NCBI GenBank assembly: GCA_964431685.1
Contig: CAYSLA010000116.1
Span: 1-11,076 of the forward strand
DNA: 11,076 bases
Direction of reading: 5' to 3'
From: CAYSLA01 sp964431685
GTDB taxonomy: Bacteria; Armatimonadota; UBA5829
A program made the position numbers and the translations under genes. The notes beneath the pieces are model-generated. The model was not told the origin of the DNA. It saw nothing but the letters and a program-made list of their open reading frames with translations, and did not search any database. Position 1 is the first letter of the stretch. The number at the start of each line of letters is the position of its first letter. This document shows, one piece after another, positions 1-6,448 of this stretch.

Positions 1-26
1 CAAAACAACCGCGATGTCGACGCGGT
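1..26 (-). terminator. Weak candidate rho-independent terminator after the last URO-D gene
   Basis: On the minus strand a 6-bp stem (ACCGCG / CGCGGT, 7-base loop, bases 8-26) is followed by TGTTTTG at the window edge. It lies about 75 bases past the stop of the URO-D-fold gene ending at 100. The stem is short and the T tract is interrupted, so this is tentative. Bases 27-99 hold no recognisable gene. Confidence 0.3.
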
Positions 27-99
27 CAGTGTTCGGAATGACAGTCTGCCGGGGCCCAGTGAATGACGCGGGCCAGCCCCACTATATGGCTGTCTCGGC

Positions 100-1203
100 C
101 TACCTGTGCGCTACTTCGCGCGAGTAGTCGAGATAGTACTTTACGGCTTCCGCGGGTATGTCCCAGGGGATGTGGTTTCCAACGCACATCACGTATCCGC
201 CGCAGGTCTTTGCTGTCTCTACCATGCTGTCCACCATCTTACGGATTTGGGCCTGATCGTTAGTGGAGAGAATCCGATTGTCGCCTTCCCCGCAGACCAG
301 GTGGTTGGGGTACTTGCGCGCAATGGTCTTCCAGTCGGTGTAAGGCTCGCTGACAAAACCGTCAGCCCCGCAGGCCGCTACATCGTCGGCCACCTTGTCG
401 ATGTTGCCGTCGCTCATAAACACCACTCTCTTACCGGCGGCCTTGACCATGTCCCAGAACTCCTCGTAGTATGGATAAACATACTCGCCCAGCCACTTCG
501 GAGAGCAGACCGGGCCTGCGGTCATGCAGATATCGTCGTGACAGACCACCGCGTTCACATAGTCCGGGGTGCGGGCAAACGCCCTGAAGACCTTGCGGTT
601 TATCTCGGCGAAGCTGGCCATGATGCGCTTTGTCTCCTCGGGATATCCGCCAACAAGCTCGAGGAACAGCTCCCAACCGAACGTCAGCAGCGGCCACATG
701 AACATCGTGTTGTAGAAGCCCACGCTGATTACGTCCACAACCTCTTTGTCCTCTGGCTCCTTGAGCCAACCGAGCATTCTATCGTAGAACTCGTCATCGG
801 TGCCCGAGTAGTCCATGTTCTGCACGACGTTGAAATCGGTCATGTCCAGGTGGTCCAGCGGCTCCCACTTCAGGATCTCGTCTATCGAGCTGAAGCCCGG
901 TCCGTGCTGCCATACGTCGGTGTACTGAGTGCCCCAGCGCACCCGCCTTCCGCCGTCTTCCCCCACGTGCGAACTCTCCTCCGCGTCTGGCCGGGGGATA
1001 GGGGTGTCATCAGCCGGCGCTGCGAAACCGAGGTCTATTCTGTAGAGCTCAGCGAACTTGAGCGCGGCAGTACGCGGCTTTTCCCAGGGGTCGATTCCTG
1101 TTACAAGCTCGATGACTGCCGGGTTGGAGATGTGCTCCCAATGAGGAATGCGCTTGGGGTTCTTCCCAAAGAACGCCAGATATCCGTCTGTGTATTGCGG
1201 CAT
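100..1203 (-). CDS. Uroporphyrinogen decarboxylase-fold (URO-D / MtaA-CmuA superfamily) protein
   Basis: This 367-residue protein has the usual length and layout of the URO-D superfamily. That family contains haem-pathway decarboxylases and corrinoid-dependent methyltransferases such as MtaA and CmuA. The family pattern is visible in the N-terminal 'RIPHWEHISNP' region, the late barrel strand 'GKRVVFMSDGNIDKV', then 'CGADGFVSEP' and the C-terminal 'VGNHIPWDIPAEAVKYYLDYSREV'. In zinc-binding methyltransferases the late strand carries HxCG; here the equivalent is M263-S-D-G. The late cysteine is also absent (VGNHIP). The protein is therefore unlikely to be a canonical Zn methyltransferase, and it does not look like HemE. 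The ATG at 1203 has a good Shine-Dalgarno. The gene starts 40 bases after the stop of the nucleoid-associated protein gene and may be cotranscribed with it. No corrinoid protein is visible nearby. The superfamily is secure, the reaction unknown. Confidence 0.9.
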   Translation of the reverse strand: MPQYTDGYLAFFGKNPKRIPHWEHISNPAVIELVTGIDPWEKPRTAALKFAELYRIDLGFAAPADDTPIPRPDAEESSHVGEDGGRRVRWGTQYTDVWQHGPGFSSIDEILKWEPLDHLDMTDFNVVQNMDYSGTDDEFYDRMLGWLKEPEDKEVVDVISVGFYNTMFMWPLLTFGWELFLELVGGYPEETKRIMASFAEINRKVFRAFARTPDYVNAVVCHDDICMTAGPVCSPKWLGEYVYPYYEEFWDMVKAAGKRVVFMSDGNIDKVADDVAACGADGFVSEPYTDWKTIARKYPNHLVCGEGDNRILSTNDQAQIRKMVDSMVETAKTCGGYVMCVGNHIPWDIPAEAVKYYLDYSREVAHR

Positions 1204-1209
1204 TACGTG

Positions 1210-1215
1210 CTCCTT
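1210..1215 (-). promoter_or_regulatory. Shine-Dalgarno for the URO-D-fold gene starting at 1203
   Basis: AAGGAG on the minus strand lies 6 bases before the ATG at 1201-1203 and supports that start. Confidence 0.75.
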
Positions 1216-1243
1216 GCAGTCTCGTTATTCCGGGATCCGGTAC

Positions 1244-2257
1244 TTACTTCTGCTGGAACTTCCGGGTTTCTATCACTATCCGAGTCTTGCGGTCTTCAGT
1301 CTTCGGCAGTATCTGTACCACATCATCTATCACGTCGCTGGGTCCGGATATCTGTACGCCGTCGTCGCAGATATAGGTGGTCTTTCGGGACGACCGTTCG
1401 GCCCATTCGCGGTCGGGAACGAATGCGGTCTCAGTCAGTCCCTTGTCCAGCAGTCTGGCTATGTAGTGCTCGCGTTTATCGTCGTCAGGGATCGCTGCCG
1501 CCGCAATGGCTTCCACATCCATTTCTTCGGTCTGGGCCATCGTGCGCACTGCGTTTCTGAGCTGGCCAGCGGCCTCATCTCCTATGTTGAACTCGTTCTG
1601 AGCGATCCACTTCTCGGTTTCTTTGACCACCAGTTGCGTCATCTGCCGCGGCGTGGCGACGTCCTGGATTTCCAGAAACGCGTCCAGCCACATCTGTGCC
1701 GTGGCCGGATCTTCGTCCCTGGACAGTGCCTGATTGCGGTAAATCACGTCATAGCGAGTCTCATCGTCGTACGGACGCACCACTGCGTAGCGAGACAGCG
1801 ACCTGCCGGGATCAGGGAGTGTCTGTATCTGTTCAAAAGCCCCGCCGTCGCTCCCGCGTTTGACGAAAGCTCTCACCGGATCCATCTTGAGCAGTGCCAG
1901 ATATCTGTCTTCGGTGTCCACATCGGTGAACAGGCCGATTGCCAGGAACGTCTGCACCTGAGAAGACTTCTCCATGTTGTGCGCGAACCAAAGGCCGATC
2001 ACTTTGCACTGCTCCACAAACAGTTCGGGTTGTTCGACTATCTTGGCGGTGCAGCTCGATACGGTGGTGTCCGGCCCGTTGAACTTCCCAGTGAGTGAAC
2101 TCGGCGACTTTAGGCAGTTCCGGATGTGCTCTTCAAAGAAATGCCTCAACCCCTCCGACAACTGCATTTCCTTGTCAGCTATCTCGGGCTCGTCTGAGAG
2201 ATTGCTAACGCCGTGGATTACCAGGCGATTAAGCTCTATTGCTTGGATGGATTGCAT
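1244..2257 (-). CDS. Nucleoid-associated protein, YejK/NdpA family
   Basis: The 337-residue product matches the 37-kDa nucleoid-associated protein family (YejK/NdpA, PF04245) in length and layout. The N-terminus 'IQAIELNRLVIHGVSN' followed by an acidic stretch and 'LRHFFEEHIRNCLKS' is the typical opening. 'AVVRPYDDETRYDVIYRNQ' fits the central region. The C-terminus 'KTTYICDDGVQISGPSDV...TRIVIETRKF' is the characteristic closing segment, in which a short beta-rich motif contacts the DG-x-[IQ] turn. Family members bind the nucleoid; their precise role is poorly defined and they also occur in accessory regions. A perfect AGGAGG sits 6 bases before the ATG, so this gene should be translated efficiently on its own. 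It lies 60 bases after the M50-like gene and 40 bases before the URO-D-fold gene. No DNA-binding motif is visible by eye, and assignment rests on overall similarity. Confidence 0.85.
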   Translation of the reverse strand: MQSIQAIELNRLVIHGVSNLSDEPEIADKEMQLSEGLRHFFEEHIRNCLKSPSSLTGKFNGPDTTVSSCTAKIVEQPELFVEQCKVIGLWFAHNMEKSSQVQTFLAIGLFTDVDTEDRYLALLKMDPVRAFVKRGSDGGAFEQIQTLPDPGRSLSRYAVVRPYDDETRYDVIYRNQALSRDEDPATAQMWLDAFLEIQDVATPRQMTQLVVKETEKWIAQNEFNIGDEAAGQLRNAVRTMAQTEEMDVEAIAAAAIPDDDKREHYIARLLDKGLTETAFVPDREWAERSSRKTTYICDDGVQISGPSDVIDDVVQILPKTEDRKTRIVIETRKFQQK

Positions 2258-2263
2258 TAATGA

Positions 2264-2269
2264 CCTCCT
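2264..2269 (-). promoter_or_regulatory. Consensus Shine-Dalgarno for the nucleoid-associated protein gene
   Basis: AGGAGG on the minus strand lies 6 bases before the ATG at 2255-2257. It is the strongest ribosome binding site in the window and fixes the start. It overlaps the TAG stop of a 16-codon frame that begins on the M50-like stop codon. Confidence 0.85.
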
Positions 2270-2317
2270 AGTGGCGGAAATCTACTTCGACATTGGCCGC
2301 CGCGATTCCTCCGTGCA

Positions 2318-2851
2318 TCAGGACCACCCAGCGAATAACTTCGCCACCATCGTGGGCGCCAGCAGGGCGACTGCCGCGCCGTATGCGATGTCCAAGTGCA
2401 GTCGAGAGCCCAGAGCGCCCAGGTATATCAGCCCGACTATTGGGATTCCTGCAAGGCGTTCCAACAAATTCGCCCGCCCAGACCAAAGTGAGTGCCATAT
2501 AGCCTTCGCGTCCTGCCTGCTCGGGAACGCGTGCAGCGCAATGGATATTCCGAGCCATATCAGCACATAGTCGGGGATCGACGCGGGTATGAGACTCACC
2601 TCGGGGACAGTCACTCGCGCCGCAATCAGCCCGCCGAGAAACGAGTTTACAATGAACGGTCCAACGCCTATCAGAATGCCGTGAACGGCCCTGGTCGGAG
2701 CTTCGTGCATCACATATCCGGCCGGATTGCCAAACCTGAAGTAACAGGCCCTGATCACGCGGACACCGGTAAGGCGGCACATCAGCACGTGCGCGACTTC
2801 GTGAACTACCACACCTGGGAAAGTGATGAGGCTGATAACCCATGCACCCAC
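2318..2851 (-). CDS. Small integral-membrane HExxH metalloprotease, M50-like
   Basis: The 177-residue hydrophobic protein has H17-E-V-A-H21 inside its first predicted membrane segment, the arrangement of intramembrane zinc proteases (M50 / site-2 protease-like). Further hydrophobic segments lie at about 57-78, 88-108, 134-150 and 155-172. 'GVGPFIVN' (62-69) resembles the G-P-x-x-N element found after the first helices. 'HAFPSRQDA' (107-115) offers D114 as a possible third zinc ligand. Substrate unknown. The start is GTG: the in-frame codon three before it is the TAG that ends the DUF169 gene, so no earlier start exists. With only 6 bases between the genes and no clear Shine-Dalgarno, translation probably depends on coupling to the DUF169 gene. 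M50 members cleave membrane-anchored regulators or simply process membrane proteins; nothing here decides which. Confidence 0.75.
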   Translation of the reverse strand: MGAWVISLITFPGVVVHEVAHVLMCRLTGVRVIRACYFRFGNPAGYVMHEAPTRAVHGILIGVGPFIVNSFLGGLIAARVTVPEVSLIPASIPDYVLIWLGISIALHAFPSRQDAKAIWHSLWSGRANLLERLAGIPIVGLIYLGALGSRLHLDIAYGAAVALLAPTMVAKLFAGWS

Positions 2852-2857
2852 TGTCTG

Positions 2858-3598
2858 CTACTTGCCAATCCGCTCTCGGAGCTTCTTCCAGGGTGTCTTT
2901 TCCAGAAAGCTTCCCGCGACATTGTCCTCCATCTCGTGATACATAGCAATAGGGACTGTGAGTGTCAGCAGGTCAGCGTCAATGTAAGGCCTTGCAGATA
3001 TGTCGGTCACTCCGACAACAGCCTTGGGCACCGGCTGCCCCGACTCACGGTAGGGCAGCAGAAACAGCGTGTGGCACCCGGCGCCGAATCGGATGCTCAC
3101 ATTGTCCGATGTTGCGCGTCCGTAGTTGGTCAGCACCACCAGTGCGGAGAGTTGATCGGCGTTGCACAGAAAGCTTACCAGCAGCGGCTTCTCCAGTGTC
3201 TCGTCGACGCCTTCCAGAGGCTTGTATACAACGTACTCAAACGGTATCTGGGTCGTCGGCAGATCTTCTACAAACGCTCGAGCCATATCCGGCGTCTTCT
3301 TGTATCCTTCTCCCTCGGGAAAGCCCTCTCCACGGCCAGTCGAAAGGAAGTAATCGATGCCGCCGGGTACTCCGTCGAACTCAGTGCAAAACCCCATCCC
3401 TATCTTTCCGCCGCCGCACGTCAACGTGTCGCGGTCAAGAACGGTGGTCTTGCCTCTTGCCGCGGCGCTGAACATAGCGACCGTGCATCCGTGTGTACCC
3501 TGCTTCATCTGGACAGCGCCATCTGGTTTGGTGTCGGTGACGATGGTTGCGACTGGCGAGTAGCGCAGTCTCAGTTCATCCGCTATTCTGCTCTTCAT
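2858..3598 (-). CDS. DUF169 family protein (COG2043-like), function unknown
   Basis: The product is 246 residues from the ATG at 3598, or 251 from an ATG at 3613. I prefer 3598 because GAGG lies 7 bases upstream of it, while 3613 has no ribosome binding site. It matches DUF169 (PF02596): an N-terminal 'LRLRYSPVATIVTD', a cysteine-bearing 'GCTVAMFSAAARGKTTVL', 'LTCGGGKIGMGFC', then 'SFLCNADQLSALVVLTNYG', 'IRFGAGCHTLFLLPYRE' and a late 'ISARPY...LTLTVP'. Counted from 3598, the cysteines are at 38, 61, 71, 145 and 175. Several recur in the family and could bind a metal or cofactor; that is inference. No signal peptide or membrane segment is seen, so it is probably cytoplasmic. It begins 39 bases after the phosphotransferase-like gene and ends 6 bases before the M50-like gene, in the same frame as the latter with TAG between them. 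Confidence 0.8.
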   Translation of the reverse strand: MKSRIADELRLRYSPVATIVTDTKPDGAVQMKQGTHGCTVAMFSAAARGKTTVLDRDTLTCGGGKIGMGFCTEFDGVPGGIDYFLSTGRGEGFPEGEGYKKTPDMARAFVEDLPTTQIPFEYVVYKPLEGVDETLEKPLLVSFLCNADQLSALVVLTNYGRATSDNVSIRFGAGCHTLFLLPYRESGQPVPKAVVGVTDISARPYIDADLLTLTVPIAMYHEMEDNVAGSFLEKTPWKKLRERIGK

Positions 3599-3605
3599 AT
3601 ACGTG

Positions 3606-3609
3606 CCTC
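3606..3609 (-). promoter_or_regulatory. Ribosome binding site deciding the DUF169 start
   Basis: GAGG on the minus strand lies 7 bases before the ATG at 3596-3598. The alternative ATG at 3611-3613 has no purine-rich sequence upstream, so the shorter reading is favoured. Confidence 0.5.
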
Positions 3610-3637
3610 GCATAAGTAGTTGTCCGAGAGGTGCGGC

Positions 3638-6238
3638 CTATCTCAATCCCCATTCCACGGTGCCTGTGTCGGAATCTACCTGCACCTGCCTGCCGTCCGG
3701 CATCAGAGTTGTGGCTCCGCTGCATCCGGACACGCACGGGACCCCGTATTCGCAACTGATGAGCCCAGAGAGATCGCCAGGAAAACAGCGCTCTGAGACC
3801 AGCGCTCCAGCATTGGCGAGCAGCGGCCACCATCCGGACTCCGCAGAGTCCACCACAAGCACATCGCCAGGACTTAGTTCGCCGCCGTCGGTCATGTCTC
3901 TCACCACTCTTACTCGCCCAAGAGCTTTCCCACAACCGTTGCCTCGGCCGGACAGCAGACTATCACCTCTGGCACGGCCCATCAGGCACACCTTCTCATC
4001 CCTTTGGCTTCGTTCACAAACCGCAACCGGTGGTTGGGTCGGCTCGTCTCTCGGAGGGGTTAGCCGCTCGTTCAGCCATCTGCGGTGCCTGGCATCCGCA
4101 ACGGCCCTGGCGATTTGAGGCGCCATCGTGTCATTTTGACCAGCGGGAGAAATCCCCGGAGATTCCTCCCTGCGGTCGGAATGATATTCCCGCGGCAGTT
4201 CCGTCAGTTCATCTACCGTCAGTTCGAACACCTCATCTGCCAGAGCAACAGCCCCTTCTTCCACCAGGCGTCTACCGATCTCCAGCGCTCCCAGCCGCAG
4301 GCTTGCGAGTCCGCGTGACAGTAACGTATCGCATTCACAGGCCTTCGCGGGCCAGTTCCGGGCGGCCCAGATAAGTTGTTCTGTGGTTGCGCGCTGTCTT
4401 GGGTGCAGCAGCTCGCTTATGCGGGCTGCGGCCTGCTCCGCCTCGAGTGCTGCCGCCGAGTGCCGCAAAACAAGACTTGAGCGATTGGTGCGGTGTGACA
4501 GAGCCTTTATCATTCGGTACAGCGGTTCCGCGTCCTCAATCCAGCTTCGCCATCGCGCCAAGTCGTAGCGTTCGTGGCCGCCCGCGAATGCATAGCCGTA
4601 CTCTCGCGCCAGGCTTGACACTTCGCCCCGGAATGCACGCCACCAGTCCGGAACCTCTATCTTGCCTGCCTCTTCCCCGGCGAAGAACAACTCCCCGAGC
4701 TGATGCAGGCTTGAATCCCGTTCTATGGTCGGGTAGGGTATCCCCCGGCCAAGAACCTTGACGTCGCTATCGGTGCAATCCGAAAGGACGTTCGGCAGCA
4801 TAGAGAGAAAACGATCCGCCGGCGACCAGACCTTCTCAGACCATAACCGTGCCGTTCTGCAGGCGTCTTCCGCACGACGCACCAGCGATTTGAGATCAGT
4901 CATGGCCAATGCTGACAGGTCAGCTTCAATCAGAGCGTCTGCGGCAGCGCCTATATCCGGTGATACGCGTTCGCCCCATTCTTCAGCCAGTTGTGCGGCT
5001 CTGGAGAGTTCGCGGGCCAACAACCGCCAGTCCGTCGGCCCTTCCTTTCGAACCGCGATGGAACACCTCCCCATCCCCCCTCCGTTTCGGAGGGGGTTAG
5101 GGGGAGGTACTGCTTGGACTTGCTCAGGACAAGCGGCTTCGCTCAGGAACCCTTGAGTGGATGCGAGGCCGCAGCCGAACACATAACCGTTGACTACCGT
5201 GGTCGTGCCAGTCGGACGGGCCCCGCGGCTTCCTGAATCAAGTAATGGAACCCCTCCCCCCTCCGTTTCGGAGGGGGTTAGGGGGAGGTGTTCAGGGCAA
5301 GCTCTGGCCGTATGGTTTGAGCGAGAGGGGGCAATCAGACTCTCAGACAGACCGCCTACTGGCCTGTCAGTCAATGCGACAAACGGCCTTTGGATGCTGT
5401 CCAGCCCTGGGAAGAAGATCGGCAGCGAGCGAAGCGGCTTGGCATCGAGGATCCACAACCCGTCTGGGCCGATTGCCCAGTCGATCCGGATTCTGCCTCC
5501 AAGCAGGTTCTCGATGAGGACGGCTCTGTCAGCCACCATGCGCAGATCATCCATCAGGTCCTCGGATTCAGGCGAGATTGGCTTGACGGCCCATCCGTCA
5601 AGATTCACCTCAATGCCGTACGGTCTCTTGCCCGTCGGCTCCGGTCCACACGTGACACGGACGAACAGAGGGTTTCCCGTGGATTCATCAGCGGTACTCA
5701 CACGGCCAAACAGGCGAGCATGCGCTCTTTGCTGTACTATCACAGCCGCATCCGGCGGCGGTCCGGACCGCGTGGAGAGATCGGGATGATCCCACATACT
5801 GGCCCACAGTTCGCGGATGGCAAACGCAACCTGACTCGCTCCGCGCACACCCATTATGCAACCGCCGTGCTCCCGGCCGCCACCGACCGGCGATAGTCGC
5901 ACTACTACTTCCGGATGCTCTTCTCCAGCCTGAAGCGCAAGTCTGCTGTATGCCGTCTCCAGCGCTGCTGCAACATCCGGAGCCAGCTCTCTGGTGCGGA
6001 TTGATGAAGCCGTCCGGTTACGAGTTGTCGAACTGGCAGCGGCGCTCGCCGGGTCCTGGCACCCGCTCTCCCACAGATGATAACAATAGGCGTCGCTGGT
6101 AAGCACGATCCCACGTGGGCTGCTGTAACCGGCTGCGAGCAGACGGGCCAGTGTCGTTGCCTTCTCCCCGGACCTGCAGTTCTTTCCCGCTTCAGCCAGG
6201 GGCACGATAAAGGAGATTGTGGAAGAGATCATAGACAC
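3638..6238 (-). CDS. Degenerate rifampin phosphotransferase / PEP-utilising enzyme-like protein carrying palindromic repeat insertions
   Basis: This 866-residue protein has the order of rifampin phosphotransferase: ATP-grasp-like domain (about 10-285), helical middle (about 400-750) and C-terminal swivelling domain (about 755-866). There is no C-terminal TIM barrel as in PEP synthase. Family features are K26 in 'GEKATTLARLLAAG', R114 in 'VRLSP', 'IDWAIGPDGLWILDAKP' (251-268) and 'EIGRRLVEEGAVALADEVF' in the helical part. The catalytic residues look degraded. The usual E-W and Q-x-R-P become D253-W and D265-A-K267-P, and the swivelling His motif (GGxxSHxAI) reads CFPGDLSGL with Leu823 in the His position. 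Phosphoryl transfer by the classical mechanism is therefore unlikely. Dispersed repeats encode residues near 311-332, 370-394 and 685-704. The start is GTG at 6238 or ATG at 6232. Neither has a Shine-Dalgarno; a TATAAT 7 bases before the ATG suggests a leaderless message. Rifampin resistance should not be assumed. Confidence 0.8.
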   Translation of the reverse strand: MSMISSTISFIVPLAEAGKNCRSGEKATTLARLLAAGYSSPRGIVLTSDAYCYHLWESGCQDPASAAASSTTRNRTASSIRTRELAPDVAAALETAYSRLALQAGEEHPEVVVRLSPVGGGREHGGCIMGVRGASQVAFAIRELWASMWDHPDLSTRSGPPPDAAVIVQQRAHARLFGRVSTADESTGNPLFVRVTCGPEPTGKRPYGIEVNLDGWAVKPISPESEDLMDDLRMVADRAVLIENLLGGRIRIDWAIGPDGLWILDAKPLRSLPIFFPGLDSIQRPFVALTDRPVGGLSESLIAPSRSNHTARACPEHLPLTPSETEGGGVPLLDSGSRGARPTGTTTVVNGYVFGCGLASTQGFLSEAACPEQVQAVPPPNPLRNGGGMGRCSIAVRKEGPTDWRLLARELSRAAQLAEEWGERVSPDIGAAADALIEADLSALAMTDLKSLVRRAEDACRTARLWSEKVWSPADRFLSMLPNVLSDCTDSDVKVLGRGIPYPTIERDSSLHQLGELFFAGEEAGKIEVPDWWRAFRGEVSSLAREYGYAFAGGHERYDLARWRSWIEDAEPLYRMIKALSHRTNRSSLVLRHSAAALEAEQAAARISELLHPRQRATTEQLIWAARNWPAKACECDTLLSRGLASLRLGALEIGRRLVEEGAVALADEVFELTVDELTELPREYHSDRREESPGISPAGQNDTMAPQIARAVADARHRRWLNERLTPPRDEPTQPPVAVCERSQRDEKVCLMGRARGDSLLSGRGNGCGKALGRVRVVRDMTDGGELSPGDVLVVDSAESGWWPLLANAGALVSERCFPGDLSGLISCEYGVPCVSGCSGATTLMPDGRQVQVDSDTGTVEWGLR
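4129..4186. repeat. Dispersed palindromic repeat, family B, copy 1 (inside the phosphotransferase-like gene)
   Basis: This 58-bp imperfect palindrome has 21-base arms (4129-4149 and 4166-4186) that match at 16 of 21 positions. The arms begin TGTCATTTTGACC and, read from the other strand, TATCATTCCGACC. It resembles the 'GTCATTCCGA...' interspersed repeats common in some environmental bacteria. It is read through in frame and encodes 'HSDRREESPGISPAGQNDT', a hydrophilic stretch unlike the surrounding helices. A truncated relative lies at 8855-8888. Confidence 0.75.
5052..5117. repeat. Dispersed GC-rich palindromic repeat, family A, copy 1 (inside the phosphotransferase-like gene)
   Basis: The core 5065-5108 is a nested palindrome. 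The outer arms are ACCTCCCC (5065-5072) and GGGGAGGT (5101-5108). The inner arms are CCCCCTCCG (5076-5084) and CGGAGGGGG (5088-5096), with a TTT loop. The 66-base unit differs from 7592-7657 at about six positions, in the same orientation. It is translated in frame as 'PPPNPLRNGGGMGRCS'. Confidence 0.85.
5133..5151. repeat. 19-base repeat, family C, copy 1
   Basis: The sequence gcggcttcgctcaggaacc is identical to 6426-6444. Here it directly follows family A copy 1, and the preceding bases (5121-5132) resemble a second, partial version of the same motif. It is read in frame as 'GFLSEAA' in the phosphotransferase-like protein. Confidence 0.7.
5245..5289. repeat. Dispersed GC-rich palindromic repeat, family A, copy 2 (inside the phosphotransferase-like gene)
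   Basis: It keeps the inner hairpin (CCCCCTCCG at 5257-5265, TTT, CGGAGGGGG at 5269-5277) and the right arm of copy 1, but the left outer arm is shortened by several bases. Same orientation as copies 1 and 3. It is translated as 'HLPLTPSETEGGGVPL', a different frame of the repeat from that used in copy 1. Confidence 0.85.
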
Positions 6239-6239
6239 T

Positions 6240-6245
6240 ATTATA
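6240..6245 (-). promoter_or_regulatory. Candidate -10 element for a leaderless transcript of the phosphotransferase-like gene
   Basis: TATAAT on the minus strand ends 7 bases before the ATG at 6230-6232, the spacing seen for -10 boxes of leaderless genes. There is no Shine-Dalgarno before either start, which agrees. No convincing -35 hexamer is visible 17 bases further upstream. Confidence 0.35.
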
Positions 6246-6309
6246 CGCTAGAAACGCGCTGCCGTGGTAGAGGAGGACTTTCACGCCCTCCCGCGGGCCT
6301 ACGGCGGTC

Positions 6310-6333
6310 AGGGAGCACGTGGAAGTGCTCCCT
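6310..6333. other. Perfect 9-bp inverted repeat in the 210-base intergenic region
   Basis: AGGGAGCAC and GTGCTCCCT flank a 6-base loop. It lies between the stop of the Gfo/Idh gene (6449) and the TATAAT before the next gene. No T run follows it on either strand, so it is not a standard terminator. It could be an operator or an RNA hairpin. The rest of 6239-6448 holds family C copy 2 and no recognisable gene. Confidence 0.6.
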
Positions 6334-6425
6334 TGGGAGATGCGTAGCGTGTGCTGCGTGACTGCCGCCGCAGCAATCACGTTTAGGGTCAAATCGCGCC
6401 CTGTCGGAACATCGGCAATTGTCCT

Positions 6426-6444
6426 GCGGCTTCGCTCAGGAACC
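6426..6444. repeat. 19-base repeat, family C, copy 2
   Basis: Identical over 19 bases to 5133-5151. Here it stands alone, 5 bases beyond the stop codon of the Gfo/Idh gene, without a family A palindrome next to it. Confidence 0.7.
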
Positions 6445-6448
6445 GCGG

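Noticed and set aside
33..43. tcggaatgaca, similar to the right end of family B
   Set aside because: Ten of eleven bases match 4176-4186, but the surrounding sequence does not, so it is too short to call a repeat copy.
106..1560. A 484-codon open frame on the plus strand
   Set aside because: It lies antisense to the URO-D-fold gene and part of the nucleoid-associated protein gene, both with recognisable domains and ribosome binding sites. Its translation resembles no family and it spans two unrelated genes.
2268..2843. A 191-codon minus-strand frame starting ATGGGTTATC
   Set aside because: It overlaps the M50-like gene in another frame. The HEVAH-containing hydrophobic frame is the coherent one; this one is Arg/Ser-rich as expected of an out-of-frame shadow.
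2492..3619. A 375-codon open frame on the plus strand
   Set aside because: Antisense to the M50-like and DUF169 genes; no recognisable protein and no Shine-Dalgarno.
3638..6238. Annotation as a rifampin resistance gene
   Set aside because: The catalytic histidine and ATP-site residues are replaced, and the architecture alone does not show antibiotic modification.
6192..6392. A 66-codon minus-strand frame from a TTG in the 210-base intergenic region
   Set aside because: It has a somewhat protein-like beta pattern, but begins with TTG without a ribosome binding site, overlaps the start of the phosphotransferase-like gene, and matches no family I recognise.
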